A program made the translations under genes and the position numbers. The notes under the pieces are model-generated. The model was given only the letters and a program-made list of their open reading frames with translations. It did not search any database and was not told the DNA's origin. A stretch of DNA of 48,405 nt from CAIKZZ01 sp035524595. GTDB taxonomy: Bacteria > Pseudomonadota > Gammaproteobacteria > Steroidobacterales > Steroidobacteraceae. This document shows positions 1-7,796 of this stretch, piece by piece (within the stretch, counting starts at the first letter, position 1; each line of letters opens with the position of its first letter). The stretch is from positions 1-48,405 of the forward strand of contig DATKOP010000016.1 in the NCBI GenBank assembly GCA_035524595.1. The letters are read 5' to 3'.

Positions 1-2162
1 TCGTCGAACAGCTTCGCGACCACGCCGGAGTCGCGGTCGAGCCCGAGCGTCAGCTGCGTCATGTCGTTGGAGCCGATCGACATGCCGTCGAAGTACTTGA
101 GGTACTCCTCGGCGAGCAGCGCGTTGGTCGGCAGCTCGCACATCATGATGACCCTGAGGCCGTTCACGCCGCGGCCGAGGCCGTTGGCGGCGAGCAGCGC
201 CGTGACCTGCTCGGCTTCCCTGAGCGAGCGCACGAACGGCACCATGACCTCGACGTTGGTGAGCCCCATCTCGTCGCGCACGCGCCTGAGCGCCCGGCAT
301 TCGAGCTCGAAGCAGGGGCGGAAGGTCTCGTCGACGTAGCGCGCGGCGCCGCGGAACCCGAGCATCGGGTTCTCCTCGTGCGGCTCGTAGACCTTGCCGC
401 CGATCAGGTTCGCGTACTCGTTGGACTTGAAGTCGGAGAGGCGCACGATCACCGGGTTCGGCGCGAACGCGGCGGCGATCTGCGCGATGCCCTCGGTCAG
501 CTTGTCGACGAAGAACGACACCGGGTCGCGGTAGCCGGCCATCTGCGTGCGGATCGTCGCCTGCAGCGCGGGCTCGAGGCGCTCGAACTCGAGCAGCGCG
601 CGCGGGTGCACGCCGATCATGCGGTTGATGATGAACTCGAGGCGCGCCAGCCCGACGCCGTGGTTCGGGATGCCGGCAAAGTCGAACGCCCGGTCCGGGT
701 TGCCGACGTTCATCGTGATCTTGACCGGCGGCACCGGCAGCGCGTCGAGCTCGACCTGGCGCTTCTCGAAGTCCAGCAGCCCCGCGTAGACGTGACCGGT
801 GTCGCCCTCGGCGCAGGACACCGTCACCTCGCGGCCCTCCTGGACGGTCGAGGTCGCGGTGCCGCAGCCGACCACCGCCGGGATGCCGAGCTCGCGGGCG
901 ATGATCGCCGCATGGCAGGTGCGGCCGCCGCGGTTGGTGACGATCGCCGAGGCGCGCTTCATGACCGGCTCCCAGTCGGGGTCGGTCATGTCGGCGACCA
1001 GCACGTCGCCGTTCTGCACGCGCGCCATCTCGCGCACGTCCTTGATCAGGCGCGCGGGGCCCGTGCCGATGCGGCTGCCGATGGCGCGGCCCGAGGCCAG
1101 CACCTTCGAGGTGCCCTTCAGCGTGAAGCGCTGGATCGAGCGGCCGGCGCGGCTCTGCACCGTCTCCGGCCGCGCCTGCAGCACGTAGATCTGGCCGTTG
1201 CCGCCGTCCTTGGCCCACTCGATGTCCATCGGGCACTGGTAATGCGCCTCGATCAGCAGCGCCTGGCGGGCGAGCGCAGCGACGTCGGCGTCGTCGATCG
1301 AGAAGCGGGCGCGGTCGGCGGCCGGGACGTCGACGGTCTCGACGCGCCGGCCGCGGGTGGCCTCGCCGTCGGCGGCATAGACCATCTTGATCGCCTTGCC
1401 GCCGAGGTTGCGCCGCAGTATCGCCGGCCGGCCGGCGCGCAGCCCCGGCTTGTAGACGTAGAACTCGTCCGGGTTGACCGCGCCCTGCACGACCGTCTCG
1501 CCGAGGCCGTACGAGGCGGTGATGAACACCACCTCGCGAAAGCCCGAGTCGGTGTCGAGCGTGAACATGACGCCGCTCGCGCCAAGGTCGCTGCGCACCA
1601 TGTGCTGGATGCCGACCGAGAGCGCGACCAGCGCGTGGTCGAAACCCTGGTGGACGCGGTAGGCGATTGCCCGGTCGTTGAACAGCGAGGCGTACACCTC
1701 GTGCATCGCGCGCAGCACGGCGGCGCGCCCGCGCACGTTCAGGAACGTCTCCTGCTGGCCCGCGAACGAGGCCTCCGGCAGGTCCTCGGCGGTCGCCGAG
1801 GAACGCACCGCGACCGCGATCGCGTCGCCGCCCATCGCCTCCCAGGCGCCGCCGACCTCGCGCTCGAGGCCGGGCGGGAAGGGGGTCGCCAGGATCCAGT
1901 CGCGGATCTGCGCGCCGGTCGCGGCGAGGCGGTCGACGTCGTCGACGTCGAGCTGGCCGAGCGCCGTCTGGATCCGGCCGGCGAGGCCGTCCCTGGCGAG
2001 GAACTCGCGGTAGGCGTCGGCGGTGGTCGCGAAGCCGCCCGGGACCTGGACGCCGACGCGCGCGAGGCTGCCGATCATCTCGCCGATCGAGGCATTCTTG
2101 CCGCCGACCCGCTCGACGTCGTGCATCCCGAGCTGCTCGAAGGGAACGATGTACTTGCTCAC
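1..2162 (-). CDS. ppsA: Phosphoenolpyruvate synthase (pyruvate, water dikinase), C-terminus cut by window edge
   Basis: Converts pyruvate, ATP and water to PEP, AMP and phosphate, the entry to gluconeogenesis in the cytosol. About 720 codons are visible of a family length near 790; the last ~70, which should carry the active-site Cys of the PEP/pyruvate domain, lie beyond base 1. The protein starts VSKYIVPFEQLGMHDVERVG, typical of the PPDK N-terminal ATP-grasp domain (about 1-340). The phosphohistidine motif GGRTCHAAIIARELG has its His at codon 417, close to His421 of E. coli PpsA. The PEP-utilising barrel follows, with SIGSNDMTQLTLGLDRD near the cut end. The start is a GTG because an in-frame TGA lies two codons upstream. 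It is divergent from the gene for its own regulator (ppsR), a conserved arrangement. The assignment is near certain. Confidence 0.97.
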   Translation of the reverse strand, partial: MSKYIVPFEQLGMHDVERVGGKNASIGEMIGSLARVGVQVPGGFATTADAYREFLARDGLAGRIQTALGQLDVDDVDRLAATGAQIRDWILATPFPPGLEREVGGAWEAMGGDAIAVAVRSSATAEDLPEASFAGQQETFLNVRGRAAVLRAMHEVYASLFNDRAIAYRVHQGFDHALVALSVGIQHMVRSDLGASGVMFTLDTDSGFREVVFITASYGLGETVVQGAVNPDEFYVYKPGLRAGRPAILRRNLGGKAIKMVYAADGEATRGRRVETVDVPAADRARFSIDDADVAALARQALLIEAHYQCPMDIEWAKDGGNGQIYVLQARPETVQSRAGRSIQRFTLKGTSKVLASGRAIGSRIGTGPARLIKDVREMARVQNGDVLVADMTDPDWEPVMKRASAIVTNRGGRTCHAAIIARELGIPAVVGCGTATSTVQEGREVTVSCAEGDTGHVYAGLLDFEKRQVELDALPVPPVKITMNVGNPDRAFDFAGIPNHGVGLARLEFIINRMIGVHPRALLEFERLEPALQATIRTQMAGYRDPVSFFVDKLTEGIAQIAAAFAPNPVIVRLSDFKSNEYANLIGGKVYEPHEENPMLGFRGAARYVDETFRPCFELECRALRRVRDEMGLTNVEVMVPFVRSLREAEQVTALLAANGLGRGVNGLRVIMMCELPTNALLAEEYLKYFDGMSIGSNDMTQLTLGLDRDSGVVAKLFD

Positions 2163-2306
2163 GCCTCAGTCCTCGGCCAAGCGGTGCCCGGCCGCGGATT
2201 GTGCCGCATTCGCGGCCGGCCTGCGTGAGCGCCTGCCGCAACGCGACGGCGTCCCCGCCGGCGCCCCGGCCGGCGCGCTACACTCCGGTTCCGGGGAGGT
2301 ACGGTC

Positions 2307-3131
2307 TTGCCGAAGCGCACGGTGTTCTTCGTTTCCGACCAGACCGGCGTCACGGCCGAGACCATGGGTCACAGCCTGCTGACGCAGTTCGAGGGGCTGA
2401 CCTTCCGCGCGGTGACGCTGCCCTTCGTCGCGACGCGCGACAAGGCGGTCGAGGCGCGGGCGCGCATCGACGCCACCGCCGCGGCCGAGGGCGAGCTGCC
2501 GATCGTGTTCAGTACGCTCATCAAGGACGACCTGCGCGACGAGGTCAAGGCCGCGCGCGGCGTGTTCCTCGACTTCTTCGACGCCTTCCTCGCGCCGCTT
2601 GAGGCCGCACTTGGCGTCAAGAGTTCGCACGCCGCCGGCCGCGCCCACGGCATGGCCGACCTCGCCGGCTACAACGCGCGCATCAACGCGACCAACTTCG
2701 CGATCGCCAACGACGACGGCACGCAGACCCGCGAGTACGAGCAGGCGGACGTCATTCTGATCGGAGTGTCGCGCTCCGGCAAGACGCCGACCTGCCTGTA
2801 CATGGCGCTGCAGTACGGCATCTACGCCGCCAACTACCCGCTGACCGAGGACGACCTCGAGGCCGGCAAGCTGCCCGCGGCGCTGGTGCGCCACCAGGCC
2901 AAGCTGTACGCGCTGACGATCCGCCCGGAGCGGCTGCGGGAGATCCGTCACGAGCGCCGCCCGAACAGCCGCTACTCGTCGGCGCAGCAGGTGGCCTTCG
3001 AGGTCCGGGCGGCCGAGGCGCTGTTCGGGCGGCTCGGCATCCCGTTCCTCGACACGACCCACTGCTCGGTCGAGGAGATCGGCAGCCGCATCATGCATGC
3101 CACCGGGATCGAGCGCCGCCTGAAGCCCTGA
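2307..3131 (+). CDS. ppsR: PEP synthase regulatory protein (DUF299 kinase/pyrophosphorylase)
   Basis: Bifunctional regulator of PEP synthase: it inactivates the enzyme by ADP-dependent phosphorylation of a Thr next to the catalytic His and reactivates it by Pi-dependent phosphorolysis (known for the DUF299/PSRP family). The 274-aa length is usual. Seen in the sequence are the N-terminal FFVSDQTGVTAETMGHSLL block and the P-loop GVSRSGKT at residues 153-160, followed by PTCLYMALQYGI. The target region in the neighbouring ppsA (GGRTCHAA) has the Thr next to the His. The start is TTG at 2307, chosen because a strong ribosome-binding site (GGGGAGG, 2293-2299) sits about 7 nt upstream. A 144-bp divergent region separates it from ppsA and must hold both promoters. 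Confidence 0.96.
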   Translation: MPKRTVFFVSDQTGVTAETMGHSLLTQFEGLTFRAVTLPFVATRDKAVEARARIDATAAAEGELPIVFSTLIKDDLRDEVKAARGVFLDFFDAFLAPLEAALGVKSSHAAGRAHGMADLAGYNARINATNFAIANDDGTQTREYEQADVILIGVSRSGKTPTCLYMALQYGIYAANYPLTEDDLEAGKLPAALVRHQAKLYALTIRPERLREIRHERRPNSRYSSAQQVAFEVRAAEALFGRLGIPFLDTTHCSVEEIGSRIMHATGIERRLKP

Positions 3132-3158
3132 CCGGGCGTGATGCAGTTCGCATGCCAT

Positions 3159-3174
3159 GCGCAATTATTTGCGC
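3159..3174. promoter_or_regulatory. Perfect inverted repeat between ppsR and the DUF1249 gene
   Basis: GCGCAA-TTAT-TTGCGC, 6-bp arms with a 4-nt AT loop, in the AT-rich stretch 27 bp after the ppsR stop. It could be an operator for the following gene or a short terminator stem. There is no T-tract, so an operator is slightly more likely. Confidence 0.4.
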
Positions 3175-3221
3175 GTGTTCTCATCTCCAAAGCGGCCGGC
3201 GGACGCGCAAAATCGCTGTGT

Positions 3222-3227
3222 TATATT
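3222..3227 (+). promoter_or_regulatory. Possible -10 box (TATATT) giving a leaderless start
   Basis: TATATT ends 6 nt before the ATG at 3234, so transcription from it would begin at about the start codon. No Shine-Dalgarno sequence precedes that ATG. No good -35 hexamer is visible at 16-18 bp. Confidence 0.35.
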
Positions 3228-3233
3228 CAATCC

Positions 3234-3674
3234 ATGCTCGGCGACGACCTCTGTGCAGTGTCGTGGCGCGCGCGGCCCGGCAGCTTCGTCGGTCTGATGA
3301 CGCTCTACGAAAGCAACTACATCCGGCTCGGCTGGCTGGCGGGGGACCTGCGCGTCCTCGCCGGCGAGCACCGCTCGCGCGCGGCGCGCGACGTCGAGCT
3401 GAAGCTGACGGTGCTGGAGCGCAGCCCCTACACGACGATGCTGCAGCTGACCTACGTCTTCGGCGCCGAGCCCGAGTGGCCGGACGCACCGGACCTCGCG
3501 GTGCGGGTCTACCACGACGCGCGGGTCGCCGAGGCGCACGCCTTCGGCGCCGCGGCGCGGGCCGGCGCCGACCGCGGCGACCTCGGCTCGCGCTGGGCGC
3601 GCAACGTCATGCTGAACAAGTGGCTCGAGTACTGCGTCGACCGCGGGCATCGCTTCGGCGCGGCGAGCTCTTGA
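3234..3674 (+). CDS. DUF1249 family protein (YqiB-like)
   Basis: A 146-aa soluble protein of the DUF1249 family, whose function is unknown; in other gammaproteobacteria members often sit near cpdA/parE. Family features visible are GLMTLYESNYIRLGWL near the N-terminus, LTVLERSPYTTMLQLTY, an acidic VRVYHDARVAEAHAF segment, and the C-terminal KWLEYCVDRGHRF. The reading frame is open further upstream to 3138, but the ATG at 3234 fits the family N-terminus and lies just after the AT-rich probable promoter. There is no ribosome-binding site, so the mRNA may be leaderless. A later in-frame GTG at 3258 is an alternative. It is followed 34 nt later by the coiled-coil gene, with which it is probably co-transcribed. 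Confidence 0.82.
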   Translation: MLGDDLCAVSWRARPGSFVGLMTLYESNYIRLGWLAGDLRVLAGEHRSRAARDVELKLTVLERSPYTTMLQLTYVFGAEPEWPDAPDLAVRVYHDARVAEAHAFGAAARAGADRGDLGSRWARNVMLNKWLEYCVDRGHRFGAASS

Positions 3675-3708
3675 GCGCGCGCCCGCGGGCCCCGGCGCGC
3701 CGCCTCCG

Positions 3709-4749
3709 ATGAGCATTGGCGACAAGATCAGCGCGCTCAAGCTGCCGCTGATCGGCACCCGCAAGAGCGCCGAGGAGCAGGAGCGGCTGCTCAAGCTCTA
3801 CTGGAACCGCGCCGAGCTCAAGAAGGAGCTGGCCAGCCTCGACGATCAGCTGTACCAGCTGCGCGACCGCCTCAAGCAGCAGGAGGCCGCGACCCAGCGC
3901 GCGGTCGAGGAGCGCGAGTCGCTCGAGACGCTGCTCGGCAATCCCGAGCTCGGCTTCGGCGCGCTGGTGCACTTCCAGCTCAACGGCCTGTGGCGCACCT
4001 GCCATGCGCAGCTCGAGCAGTTCGCCGGGGAGCTCAGGCGCCAGCAGGAGGACCGCGAGCGCAAGCGCCAGCTGGTCGACTTCCACCAGGACCGGCAGTC
4101 GCGCACGCAGCTGGCCACCGAGCGCCTCGAGGCGGCGAGCGCGGCGCTGCAGGTCGAGGAGCAGACCGAGGCGGCGCTGCGCAGCCGGCTGGCGGCGGCC
4201 AGCGGCTTCTGGCACTACTTCCGGCGCCGCCGGCTGACGGAGCAGCTGTCGCGCACCATCGTCCAGCTCGGCACGGCGCGCAGCTACCTCGAGGACATGC
4301 AGGAGGCGAAGCGCACGATCGAGAAGGAGCCGTGGCCGGAGTTCGGCGGCCTGTCGCTCGAGGGCCGGCGCGCGATCAACAACGCCGTGATCGCCTACGC
4401 CCAGCTGCTCTATGCGCGGCTCGCGGAGTCCGGCCTCGCGCTGCACGCGCGCCAGGCGCGCGTCAAGAGCGTCCACGAAAGCAACTACGGTGCCCGCGCC
4501 GAGTGCGAGGCGCTGATGGTCGAGATCGCCAACGGCGCCGCGCTGGTCAAGTCGCAGAAGGACATCGCCAGCGAGATCCGCCAGCGCACCGAGGCGCTGA
4601 AGAACGCGGCCAGCTACCGCCACCCGGAGGACACGGTGCCCGACCCCGGCTCGCTGCCGTCGGCCTTTCTCGGCCGCGGCGTGCCGGTGCGCGAGCCGAA
4701 CGTGCTGAGCGACGACTACTGGGACCTGTACACGGCGCTGCTGCGCTGA
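3709..4749 (+). CDS. Uncharacterised coiled-coil protein
   Basis: 346 aa, no recognised enzyme domain. Residues ~20-70 and ~100-165 are Glu/Gln/Arg/Leu-rich heptad-like helices (RLLKLYWNRAELKKEL, QLRDRLKQQEAATQRAVEE, FAGELRRQQEDRERKRQ). A basic aromatic patch GFWHYFRRRRLTEQL follows, then a more ordered C-terminal half containing EGRRAINNAVIAYAQLLYARLAE and a DDYWDLYTALLR end. It has no signal peptide or membrane segment, so it is presumably cytosolic or peripheral. The ATG at 3709 lacks a clear ribosome-binding site, which suggests translational coupling to the DUF1249 gene. Its last 34 nt overlap tail-to-tail with the RND gene on the other strand. I do not recognise the family; a structural or scaffold role is only a guess. 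Confidence 0.8.
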   Translation: MSIGDKISALKLPLIGTRKSAEEQERLLKLYWNRAELKKELASLDDQLYQLRDRLKQQEAATQRAVEERESLETLLGNPELGFGALVHFQLNGLWRTCHAQLEQFAGELRRQQEDRERKRQLVDFHQDRQSRTQLATERLEAASAALQVEEQTEAALRSRLAAASGFWHYFRRRRLTEQLSRTIVQLGTARSYLEDMQEAKRTIEKEPWPEFGGLSLEGRRAINNAVIAYAQLLYARLAESGLALHARQARVKSVHESNYGARAECEALMVEIANGAALVKSQKDIASEIRQRTEALKNAASYRHPEDTVPDPGSLPSAFLGRGVPVREPNVLSDDYWDLYTALLR

Positions 4750-7700
4750 GCCACCGGCGCGGCGCGTGCCGCGAGCCGCCGGCGCCAGGCCGCGAGCTCG
4801 TCGAACCAGACGTAGAAGGCCGGCACGAACACCAGTGACACCAGCGCGCCGAAGGCGAGTCCGCCGATGATCGCCCGCGCCATCGGGTAGTAGGCCGGCC
4901 CGCCGCCGCCGCCGACCTGGGCGTCGCCGATCGCGAGCGGCACGAGCCCGAGCAGCGTCGTCGCGGTGGTCATCAGGATCGGCCGCAGCCGGTCGCGGCC
5001 GGCGCGCTCGATCGCCGCGTCGCGGTCCATGCCGGCGGCACGCAGGTTGGCGACGTGCGCGATCAGCACGATGCCGATGTTCACGACCACGCCGACCAGG
5101 ATCATGATGCCGATCATCGCCATCAGGGTCACCGGCGTCTGGGTCGCGGCGAACAGCCAGAACACGCCGATCACCGCGAAGCCGATCGAGGTCACGATCG
5201 CGAGCGGGTACAAGAGCGACTCGAACAGGGCCGCCATCACGAGGAAGATCAGCACGATCGCGAGCACGATGTTCTGCAGCATCGTGGCCAGCGTGGCGTC
5301 GTTGTCGTCGAAGCCGCGGCCGAACTTCCAGGCGTAGCCGGGCGGCCACGGGAACGAGTCGAGCACCGGCTGCACGCGCTGGCGGACCTCGTCCAGGGTT
5401 GCGCCCTTGGCGACCGCGCCGCTGACCACCACCGAGGTCAGGCGGTTGCTGCGCTCGATCGCGCGCTCGCCGGGCACCTCGTGCAGGCGTGCCACTGCGC
5501 CGAGCGGCAGCTGGCCGCCGGCCGGCAGCGGGATCAGCAGCCGCGCCAGGTCGTCGACGCCCTGGCGGTCGTCCGGCCGGAAGGCGAGGCGCATGTCGAG
5601 CTCGCGGTCGCCGCTCCTCAGCTCGCGCAGCTTGTCGCCGCGCAGCGCCGCCTGCACCGTGCGCGCGATGTCCTCGGTGGCGAGGCCGACCTCGGCGGCG
5701 CGGTCGCGGTCGACCACGATCTGCACCTCGCGGTCGCCGCTGCGCGCCTCGGAGTGCACCGCCTCGAGGCCGGCGACCGCCGCGAGCCGCTGCGCCAGTG
5801 CCACCGACAGGTCCGCCAGCACCGGGGTCGACTCGCCGCTCAGCTGCACGCTGAAGCCGGCGGCGCCGCCGGAGTCGTCGAGCTGGAAGGTCGGCTTGCC
5901 GATGATGATCTCCGGCAGGCCCTTGCTGATGCGGTCCATGATCTCGCGCGCCGGCAGCCTGGCGTCCTTCTTCGGCGTCAGCTGCAGGAAGGTCACAGCC
6001 TGGTTCGGCTCGTAGCGCGAGTAGATGGTCTCGATCTCGAACTCGGCGCGGTGCGGCTGCAGGTAGGCCTCGACCCGGTTGACCGCCTGCTCGACCCGGT
6101 CGAGCGGGTGGCTGCCGTCGATCTTGTAGTCGAGGATCAGGGTGCGGCTCGCGCCCTGCGGGAACGGGTCGACCTTGACGAGGCCGAGCGCGAACAGCGG
6201 CACCGGCGAGGCGAGCGTCAGCGTCACGAGCCCCGCGGTCTTCCACGGCGAGCGCAGCACCCAGCGCAGCACGCGCGCGTAGCGCTCCTGCAGCCGGCCG
6301 ATGAAGCTGCTGGCAGCCTGCGGCTTCGGCGCCGGCAGCCGCGAGGTCAGCAGCGGGATCAGCGTCTGCGCGACCAGCAGCGAGGCGACCATCGCCACCA
6401 CGATCGGGATCGCGACGTGCACCAGGAAGATCGAGGTCTGGCTGCGCTCGCCGAACACCAGCGGCAGGAACACGATCACGGTCGCGGCGGTGCCGGCCAG
6501 CGTCGCGACGCCGACCTCGCTGACGCCGCGGATGGTGGCGGCCGCGGCGTGGCGCGGATCGAGCTCGCGGTGGCGGAAGATGCTCTCGGTCACGACCACG
6601 GCGTTGTCGACCAGCATGCCGACCGCGAGCATCATGCCCATCATCGTCAGCACGTTGAGCGTCAGGCCGAGGAAGTACATCGCCGCGAGCGTGACCACCA
6701 GCGAGCACGGCACGGCGAGGCTGACGATCGCGGTGGTCGGGCCGTCGCGCAGGAAGAAGTAGAGCACGCCGAGCGCCATCAGCCCGCCGAGCAGCCCGGC
6801 GTTGCGCAGCTCGGTCAGCGAGTTCCTGATGCTCTCGGCCTGGTTGCCGACGACCACCATCTTCACGCCCTGCAGGCTCGGCAGGTCGCGGGCGCTCTCC
6901 AGCGCCTTCAGCACCCGGTCGACGACGTCGACGACGTTGGCCTGCGTGGTCTTGAAGACGTCGAGGCCGACCGCGGGCCGCAGGTCCACGTGCCGGCCGA
7001 CCTCGGTGGGCGGGGTCACGAGCGCGACGTCGGCGACGTCGCCGAGGTGCAGGTCGGGGCGGATCGACAGGCGCCGGACGTCGTCGACCGAGTGGAACTC
7101 GCCGAGCGGCCGGACCGTGAAGCGGCTCGCGCGCTCGGTGATCTCGCCGGCGCTGACCGCGAAGTTGCTCTTCTGCAGCGCGTCGCGCAGCTGCGCCAGC
7201 GCCACCTGGTGGGCCGCGGCCCGGTCGGCGTCCACCAGGATCCGGACCTCGCGCCGCTGCACGCCCTCGAGGCTGACGCGGGCGACGCCGTCGAGGCGCT
7301 CGATCGGCTTCTTGAGGTGGCGCTCGAGCGAGTCGTACTGCTGCGACAGGTCCTCGTTGGCCGACAGCCGCACGACCACCACCGGCTGATCGGCCGACGA
7401 GAACGACTGCACCAGGATGCGGTCGGCGCCGGGCGGCAGCTGCGAGCGGATCGAGTCGAGCTTGGCGCGCACGTCGAAGCTGGCCGCCTCGAGCTTGCGG
7501 CCCCAGCTCAGCTCGACGTTGAGGCGCGCCATGTCGGCGGTCGAGGTCGAGGCGACGCGCTTGATGCCCGGCAGCGTCGCCAGCGCCTCCTCGGCCGGGC
7601 GCGTCACCAGCCGCTCGACCTCCTCGGGCGTCGAGCCGGGGTAGGGGATGCGCACCTCGAGACCGGGGAAGGTGATCTCGGGGTACTCCTCGAGCGGCAG

Positions 7701-7793
7701 CAGCCGCGCGGCGATCAGGCCGACCGCCGCGACCGCGACGAAGATCATCAGCGTCGTGACCGGCCGCCTGAGCGCGAACTCGGTGTGCAGCAT
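4716..7793 (-). CDS. RND efflux transporter permease (HAE1/MdtC-like), second pump of the operon
   Basis: A 1025-aa inner-membrane proton-driven efflux pump of the AcrB/MdtBC superfamily. Seen: N-terminal TM1 right after LRRPVTTLMIFVAVA, the porter entry motif YPGSTPEEVERLVTRPAEEAL, TM4 with VGMLVDNAVVVTESIFRHREL (the Asp is the proton-relay position), and the C-terminal half with VNIGIVLIAHVANLRAAGMDR and GLVPLAIG. The length is normal. It starts 3 nt after the stop of the preceding RND gene, so the two are translated together, as mdtB/mdtC are. The 3' end runs 34 nt into the oppositely oriented coiled-coil gene. The TM4 Asn after the Asp replaces the second Asp of AcrB, as in many MdtC/CusA-like pumps. 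The substrate cannot be inferred. Confidence 0.93.
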   Translation of the reverse strand: MLHTEFALRRPVTTLMIFVAVAAVGLIAARLLPLEEYPEITFPGLEVRIPYPGSTPEEVERLVTRPAEEALATLPGIKRVASTSTADMARLNVELSWGRKLEAASFDVRAKLDSIRSQLPPGADRILVQSFSSADQPVVVVRLSANEDLSQQYDSLERHLKKPIERLDGVARVSLEGVQRREVRILVDADRAAAHQVALAQLRDALQKSNFAVSAGEITERASRFTVRPLGEFHSVDDVRRLSIRPDLHLGDVADVALVTPPTEVGRHVDLRPAVGLDVFKTTQANVVDVVDRVLKALESARDLPSLQGVKMVVVGNQAESIRNSLTELRNAGLLGGLMALGVLYFFLRDGPTTAIVSLAVPCSLVVTLAAMYFLGLTLNVLTMMGMMLAVGMLVDNAVVVTESIFRHRELDPRHAAAATIRGVSEVGVATLAGTAATVIVFLPLVFGERSQTSIFLVHVAIPIVVAMVASLLVAQTLIPLLTSRLPAPKPQAASSFIGRLQERYARVLRWVLRSPWKTAGLVTLTLASPVPLFALGLVKVDPFPQGASRTLILDYKIDGSHPLDRVEQAVNRVEAYLQPHRAEFEIETIYSRYEPNQAVTFLQLTPKKDARLPAREIMDRISKGLPEIIIGKPTFQLDDSGGAAGFSVQLSGESTPVLADLSVALAQRLAAVAGLEAVHSEARSGDREVQIVVDRDRAAEVGLATEDIARTVQAALRGDKLRELRSGDRELDMRLAFRPDDRQGVDDLARLLIPLPAGGQLPLGAVARLHEVPGERAIERSNRLTSVVVSGAVAKGATLDEVRQRVQPVLDSFPWPPGYAWKFGRGFDDNDATLATMLQNIVLAIVLIFLVMAALFESLLYPLAIVTSIGFAVIGVFWLFAATQTPVTLMAMIGIMILVGVVVNIGIVLIAHVANLRAAGMDRDAAIERAGRDRLRPILMTTATTLLGLVPLAIGDAQVGGGGGPAYYPMARAIIGGLAFGALVSLVFVPAFYVWFDELAAWRRRLAARAAPVAQRSSAVYRSQ

Positions 7794-7796
7794 GGC

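Noticed and set aside
378..2228. A 616-codon open frame on the plus strand
   Set aside because: Antisense shadow of ppsA, whose minus-strand translation matches PEP synthase over its whole visible length.
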